Positions 6,675 through 9,631 of a DNA stretch of 9,631 bases are shown here, one piece after another. Made by a program: the position numbers and the translations under genes. The notes under the pieces were generated by a model. The model saw only the letters and a program-made list of their open reading frames with translations. It was not told where the DNA came from and did not search any database. The stretch is from the NCBI GenBank assembly GCA_001311805.1, contig BBCA01000080.1, positions 1 through 9,631 of the forward strand. The letters run 5' to 3'. The DNA comes from Lentibacillus juripiscarius JCM 12147 (GTDB lineage: Bacteria; Bacillota; Bacilli; Bacillales_D; Amphibacillaceae). Numbering within the stretch: the first letter of the stretch is position 1; every line of letters starts with the position of its first letter.

Positions 6675-6703
6675 TTGCACCACCCATAAAAACGTGCTAT
6701 GAT
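6675..6703 (+). promoter_or_regulatory. sigma-A promoter of the tetR-MFS operon
   Basis: TTGCAC (6675-6680), a 17-nt spacer and TATGAT (6698-6703) with the TG of an extended -10 at 6695-6696. Transcription would start near 6710, at the edge of the operator dyads. Confidence 0.8.
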
Positions 6704-6709
6704 ATCCTG

Positions 6710-6746
6710 GTGACTTCTTGTTCACTAGAAGTAACCCGTTGGTCAC
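6710..6746 (+). promoter_or_regulatory. operator-like overlapping dyads for the TetR regulator
   Basis: GTGACTTCT (6710-6718) and AGAAGTAAC (6727-6735) form an inverted repeat (8 of 9) with an 8-bp centre. GTAACC (6731-6736) and GGTCAC (6741-6746) form a second dyad (5 of 6) that shares a half-site with the first. They cover the transcription start and leader of tetR, as expected for autorepression by a TetR dimer (inference). Confidence 0.6.
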
Positions 6747-6763
6747 AAAGGGGGGGTTCGGAG

Positions 6764-7624
6764 ATGGCACAACGGCACGATGATCTTTTAAATGCAGCTG
6801 TTAGACTGTTTCAGCGGCACGGTTTTCATGCGACTTCTGTTGAGGACATCACTAGCGCCTGTGGTATATCAAAAGGCGCTTTTTATAAGCATTTTGATTC
6901 CAAAGAGACGATGATTCTGCAATTGCTGCAGCGTTATTATAATGAGATGTTCACGGAAGCGGACCGTTATGCAGAAGGTCTTTCCCATCAGCCACTTTTA
7001 AAAATTGAAAAAGAAAATTACGATTGAACTGGAAAAGTCGATGGAGTACCGATCGTTTTTTATGCGCTGATGACGGAATTCCCGCCGCATGAAAAGGGCT
7101 CGGTGCCTGAATTCCTAAACCGTATTCACTATGATCACCAGCAGTGGCACACGTACGCAATTATGGAGGCATTTGGTTCCGATACAAAAAATTTGGCCAG
7201 GGACTTGACCATTATTATGGAAGGGATTCTCCACAGTTATTTAATGGCGATTATTTGGCGCGGTGCGAATCTGTCACCGGAAAGACTGGGGGACTTTGTT
7301 GTGGATTGTATTCATGTTCTTGCTGAAAATGGGGAACGTCTGTCACCAGTGATGCCTGTACACTCCGGAAGCCCATCTGACCAGATGACGATCATGAAGG
7401 AAGATTTGAAGGAACTGTATGTAATAGTAGAAGATACTGCTGAAAGAAATCATGCAGAGGATAAGGTATTGCAGACAATTGAACTGCTGATGGAAGAACT
7501 AGATCAGGATAACCCACGGGAATTTCTGATTGATGCACTGCTTCAGCAGCTTTATCGCCGGCCAAATCTCAAAACCGGCTTACAAAGATTTTATCAACTT
7601 GGGAAATATGGAAAGGGGATTTGA
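6764..7624 (+). pseudogene. TetR/AcrR family regulator, internally frameshifted
   Basis: Dimeric DNA-binding repressor that probably controls the exporter encoded immediately after it. The N-terminus is a clear TetR domain: the helix-turn-helix spans about residues 25-46 (SVEDITSACGISKGAFYKHF), followed by DSKETMILQLL. At about 286 codons it is longer than the usual 190-200; long members such as B. subtilis YerO exist, and the extra C-terminal part (GERLSPVMPV to the end) is helical and acidic. ATG at 6764 follows a GGGGGGG site at 6750-6756. An extra A in the run at 7014-7017 and a missing T in the run at 7056-7061 shift the frame out and back and expose TGA at 7025-7027. Corrected, the junction reads KIEKEITIELEKSMEYRSFF. 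The stop lies 1 nt before the MFS start. The ligand is unknown. Confidence 0.88.
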
Positions 7625-7625
7625 C

Positions 7626-9095
7626 ATGAGTGGAACAGAAGTCTCTTGGGATTTGCAGCCAAAGCAAAAAGCGCTGATGATTGCTGCTTTATTGATAGGC
7701 GCATTTATGGGAATTATTAATGAAACATTGCTGGCAACAGCCCTTCCATCCATTCAGGATGCGTTTTCCATCTCACAGGCAAAGGTGCAGTGGATGACAA
7801 CCGCATTTCTGATGACAAACGGTGTCATGATACCCGTATCTGCATTTTTGATTGATCGGTTCACGACACGGGGGTTGTTCTTAACGGCGATTGGACTATT
7901 TGGAAGCGGGACTGTTGTAGCGGCTGTTGCAACCGCTTATCCCGTTCTCCTCCTGGGACGGGTGATCCAGGCAGCTGGTTCTGGCATTATGCTGCCATTA
8001 CTAATGACGGTGCTGCTGGCAGTCATCTCCGTTGAACGGCGCGGAACGGCAATGGGTATGATTGGGATTGTCATAGCATTCGGTCCGGCGATTGGTCCGA
8101 CACTGTCCGGCTGGCTGCTCGAGCATTACAGCTGGCGGTCGCTGTTTATAACGGTGCTGCCGATTGTGGCTGTGACCATTACGATTGCAGCTCTCTTTTT
8201 GCGTAATGTGACTGATTTACGGAAGCCAAAAATTGATGTGTTATCAATTATTCTGTCGTCCTTTGGTTTCGGTTTGTTTCTATATGGATTCAGCATTGCT
8301 TCAGAAAATGGATGGGGCAGTGCCATTGTGCTCGCATCAGTCATTACAGGGGCAGTGGTGATTGGGTTATTCGTTTGGCGTCAGCTCGTTCTGGATACGC
8401 CAATGCTCGAGTTTCGGGTGTTTCAATTCCGGATTTTTACACTGGCTATCATTATTACGATGACGGTGCTTGTTTCGCTGATTGGGGCCGAAACATTGCT
8501 GCCGCTGTTCATGCAAAACGCCCTTGGTTTTTCGCCTTTGAAGTCGGGGCTAATGCTTTTGCCTGGTGCGGTTGTGATAGGAATTATGTCCCCGATTACC
8601 GGACGGCTGTTTGATAAGTTTGGTGCAAAATGGCTTGCACTGATTGGTCTCAGCATCGTGTCGGTTACGACGTTCATGTTTACACGGCTGTCGATCGACA
8701 CATCGTTCACATATCTATCGGTTATTTATGCGATTCGTATGTTTGGCTTGTCCTTCACGCTGATGCCGGTAATGACGTCTGCCTTGAACCAGCTTCCGCC
8801 AAATGGTATGCGCACGGATCGGCAGTGGCTAATACACTGCAGCAAATTTCTGCAGCGATTGGCACGGCGATTCTCGTGACACTGGTTGCAATGGGAACAA
8901 AACTTCGATCCTCAGGCAGCCACAACACCTGAACTGATAGAAAAGCAGGCACAGGTATCAGGTTTTGAATGGGCTTTTATGGGCAGCACGGTCCTGTCGG
9001 TCATTGCATTGATTCTGGCACTATTTCTGCATCCGCCTAAAAAAGAAAAAGAGATTGTACGCCAGATCCATGGAAATGCCCAGCCAGCTGAATGA
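7626..9095 (+). pseudogene. DHA2-family (EmrB/QacA-type) MFS drug exporter, two frameshifts
   Basis: A proton-driven multidrug exporter of the inner membrane with 14 predicted helices and about 489 residues, normal for the family. Motifs: INETLLATALP (31-41, motif D1), SAFLIDRFTTRGLF (72-85, motif A), GRVIQAAGSGI (111-121, motif B) and the antiporter motif C GIVIAFGPAIGPTLSG (147-162). PMLEFRVFQFRIF marks the loop before the later helices. ATG at 7626 follows GGAAAGGGG inside the end of tetR, giving translational coupling. A missing base at 8801-8803 and an extra A at 8899-8902 shift the frame and restore it; corrected sequence there reads PPKWYAHGSAVANTLQQISAAIGTA and then MGTNFDPQ. Regulation by the adjacent TetR is likely. 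LmrB-like drugs are possible, but the substrate cannot be read. No clear terminator; a structured repeat element begins about 20 nt later. Confidence 0.88.
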
Positions 9096-9113
9096 TGATA
9101 GAACAAAAGCGTA

Positions 9114-9304
9114 AGCGCCCGTTTAGCGACGTATGGACTGGACTGAGCCGAAGTAGATTAGATGAACTTGACTTATCGCCAATAGTGGCGAAAGTCAAAG
9201 TGAATCTTATGCTTGGAGAGCGAAAAGGAAACACGATGAACGTAAGTGAACCGCTGTTGACTTATCGTACGGAGGTGAAGGAAGTCCACTAGTCGCTGGG
9301 TGCT
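9114..9304. repeat. structured interspersed element with paired ends (~190 bp)
   Basis: The ends form a long-range stem. On the left: AGCGCCC (9114-9120), AGCGAC (9125-9130) and TGGACT (9134-9139). On the right: AGTCCA (9283-9288), GTCGCT (9292-9297) and GGGTGCT (9298-9304). Inside is a near-perfect hairpin, TTGACTT-A-TCGCCA with TGGCGA-AAGTCAA (9168-9198, 4-nt loop). The sequence resembles a repeat I recall in many Bacillaceae genomes ending in AGTCGCTGGGCGCTGGAGCT, comparable in kind to the bcr elements of B. cereus. Flanking CAAAAGCGTA and GGAGCTGAACGTGGCT may belong to it. A 66-codon open frame across it is not believed to be a gene. Confidence 0.65.
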
Positions 9305-9350
9305 GGAGCTGAACGTGGCTGATTCTATTAGCTTCAGTTATCACAGCACC
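9299..9350 (+). other. hairpin at the 3' edge of the element
   Basis: GGTGCTG (9299-9305) pairs with CAGCACC (9344-9350) and CTGAA (9309-9313) with TTCAG (9333-9337). It uses bases that also form the right end of the long-range stem, so the two folds exclude each other. It lacks a good T-run, so it is at best a weak terminator for the exporter. Confidence 0.35.
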
Positions 9351-9368
9351 TCATCTTTATAGTTTATA

Positions 9369-9387
9369 GAGGCTGTTCAAAAAGTCC
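9369..9387. mobile_element. possible solitary insertion-sequence end
   Basis: GAGGCTGTTCAAAAAGTCC resembles the terminal inverted repeats of several Firmicute insertion sequences (IS1182-like and others), which read GGACTTTTTGAACAGCC on the other strand. No second end or transposase is in the window, so it is a remnant, the edge of an element lying outside, or chance. Based on remembered similarity only. Confidence 0.3.
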
Positions 9388-9459
9388 GGTAAAAATGACA
9401 CATCTTTCCGTTACTCATGTATTAATTGAAATAAGGACCTTCTGCTAAACGGCCCTTTT

Positions 9460-9631
9460 CGGTCGATTCTTACCTGAAGTCGGTTGATTCCGATGCCGAA
9501 CGGTCGATTCTCATCCCATTTCGGTCGATTCTTACCCGAAATCGGTTGATTCCGGTGTCGAACGGTCGATTCTTCGCTCACAACGGTTGATTCTCATACC
9601 TTTTCGGTCGATTCTTACCCGAAATCGGTTG
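9460..9631. repeat. 20/21-bp tandem array, nine copies, continuing past the window
   Basis: The core CGGTYGATTC starts at 9460, 9481, 9501, 9522, 9543, 9563, 9584, 9605 and 9626, with spacings of 20 or 21 bp throughout. C and T forms of the fifth base mostly alternate. A 62-bp higher-order unit is visible: copies 1-2-3 correspond to 4-5-6, and copies 8-9 begin another round. Some copies carry ATTTCGG and CCGAAAT arms around the core (for example 9518-9542), which can form a hairpin. The mixed 20/21 period breaks any reading frame, and there are no unique spacers, so neither a protein repeat nor a CRISPR fits. Confidence 0.9.

Noticed and set aside
9092..9292. 66-codon open frame after the exporter
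   Set aside because: It coincides with the structured repeat element, and its start overlaps the exporter stop without its own good ribosome site.
9460..9631. CRISPR array or coding repeat
   Set aside because: A 20/21-bp period leaves no room for spacers, and the alternating unit length breaks any reading frame.

Overview
The window looks like a chromosomal segment of a low-to-mid-GC Bacillaceae (Firmicutes) species. The support is a Bacillus-type 5S rRNA, strong purine-rich Shine-Dalgarno sites, sigma-A-like promoters with extended -10 elements, hairpin-plus-T-run terminators, and a DHA2 efflux pump next to a TetR regulator. A halophilic or soil genus of the Virgibacillus/Oceanobacillus/Lentibacillus type is plausible, but the sequence alone does not fix the genus.

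Layout. 1-350: spacer or leader, 5S rRNA and a very strong terminator. 351-1047: no gene; it holds a 52-bp tandem repeat array (459-737) and a pair of related hairpins (801-893). 1048-1624 (minus): a uracil-DNA glycosylase-superfamily gene broken by one base. 1880-2317: GNAT acetyltransferase with its own terminator. 2531-5001: a promoter, then a small two-helix membrane protein, a sodium:solute symporter (broken) and a protein with a duplicated PepSY-like motif, closed by a terminator. 5017-6581: promoter with operator-like repeats, an M20 hydantoinase/carbamoylase-type amidase (broken) and a terminator. 6675-9095: promoter plus operator dyads, a long TetR regulator (broken) and a 14-helix MFS drug exporter (broken), 1 nt apart. 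9096-9631: a structured interspersed element of about 190 nt, an IS-end-like motif, and a 20/21-bp periodic tandem array that runs off the end.

How the genes may work together: the symporter, its small partner and the M20 amidase suggest uptake and hydrolysis of an N-carbamoyl or ureido compound (inference). The TetR-MFS pair is a typical self-regulated efflux operon. The other two genes are stand-alone.

The main caution is frame integrity. Five of the eight protein genes need single-base frame corrections, nine in all, almost all at short homopolymers. In four genes the two shifts have opposite sign and restore the frame. Catalytic motifs are intact and there are no obvious isolated nonsense mutations, so uncorrected sequencing or assembly errors explain this better than true decay, though decay cannot be excluded. 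No clearly novel multi-gene system is visible; the most unusual material is the three non-coding repeat families.
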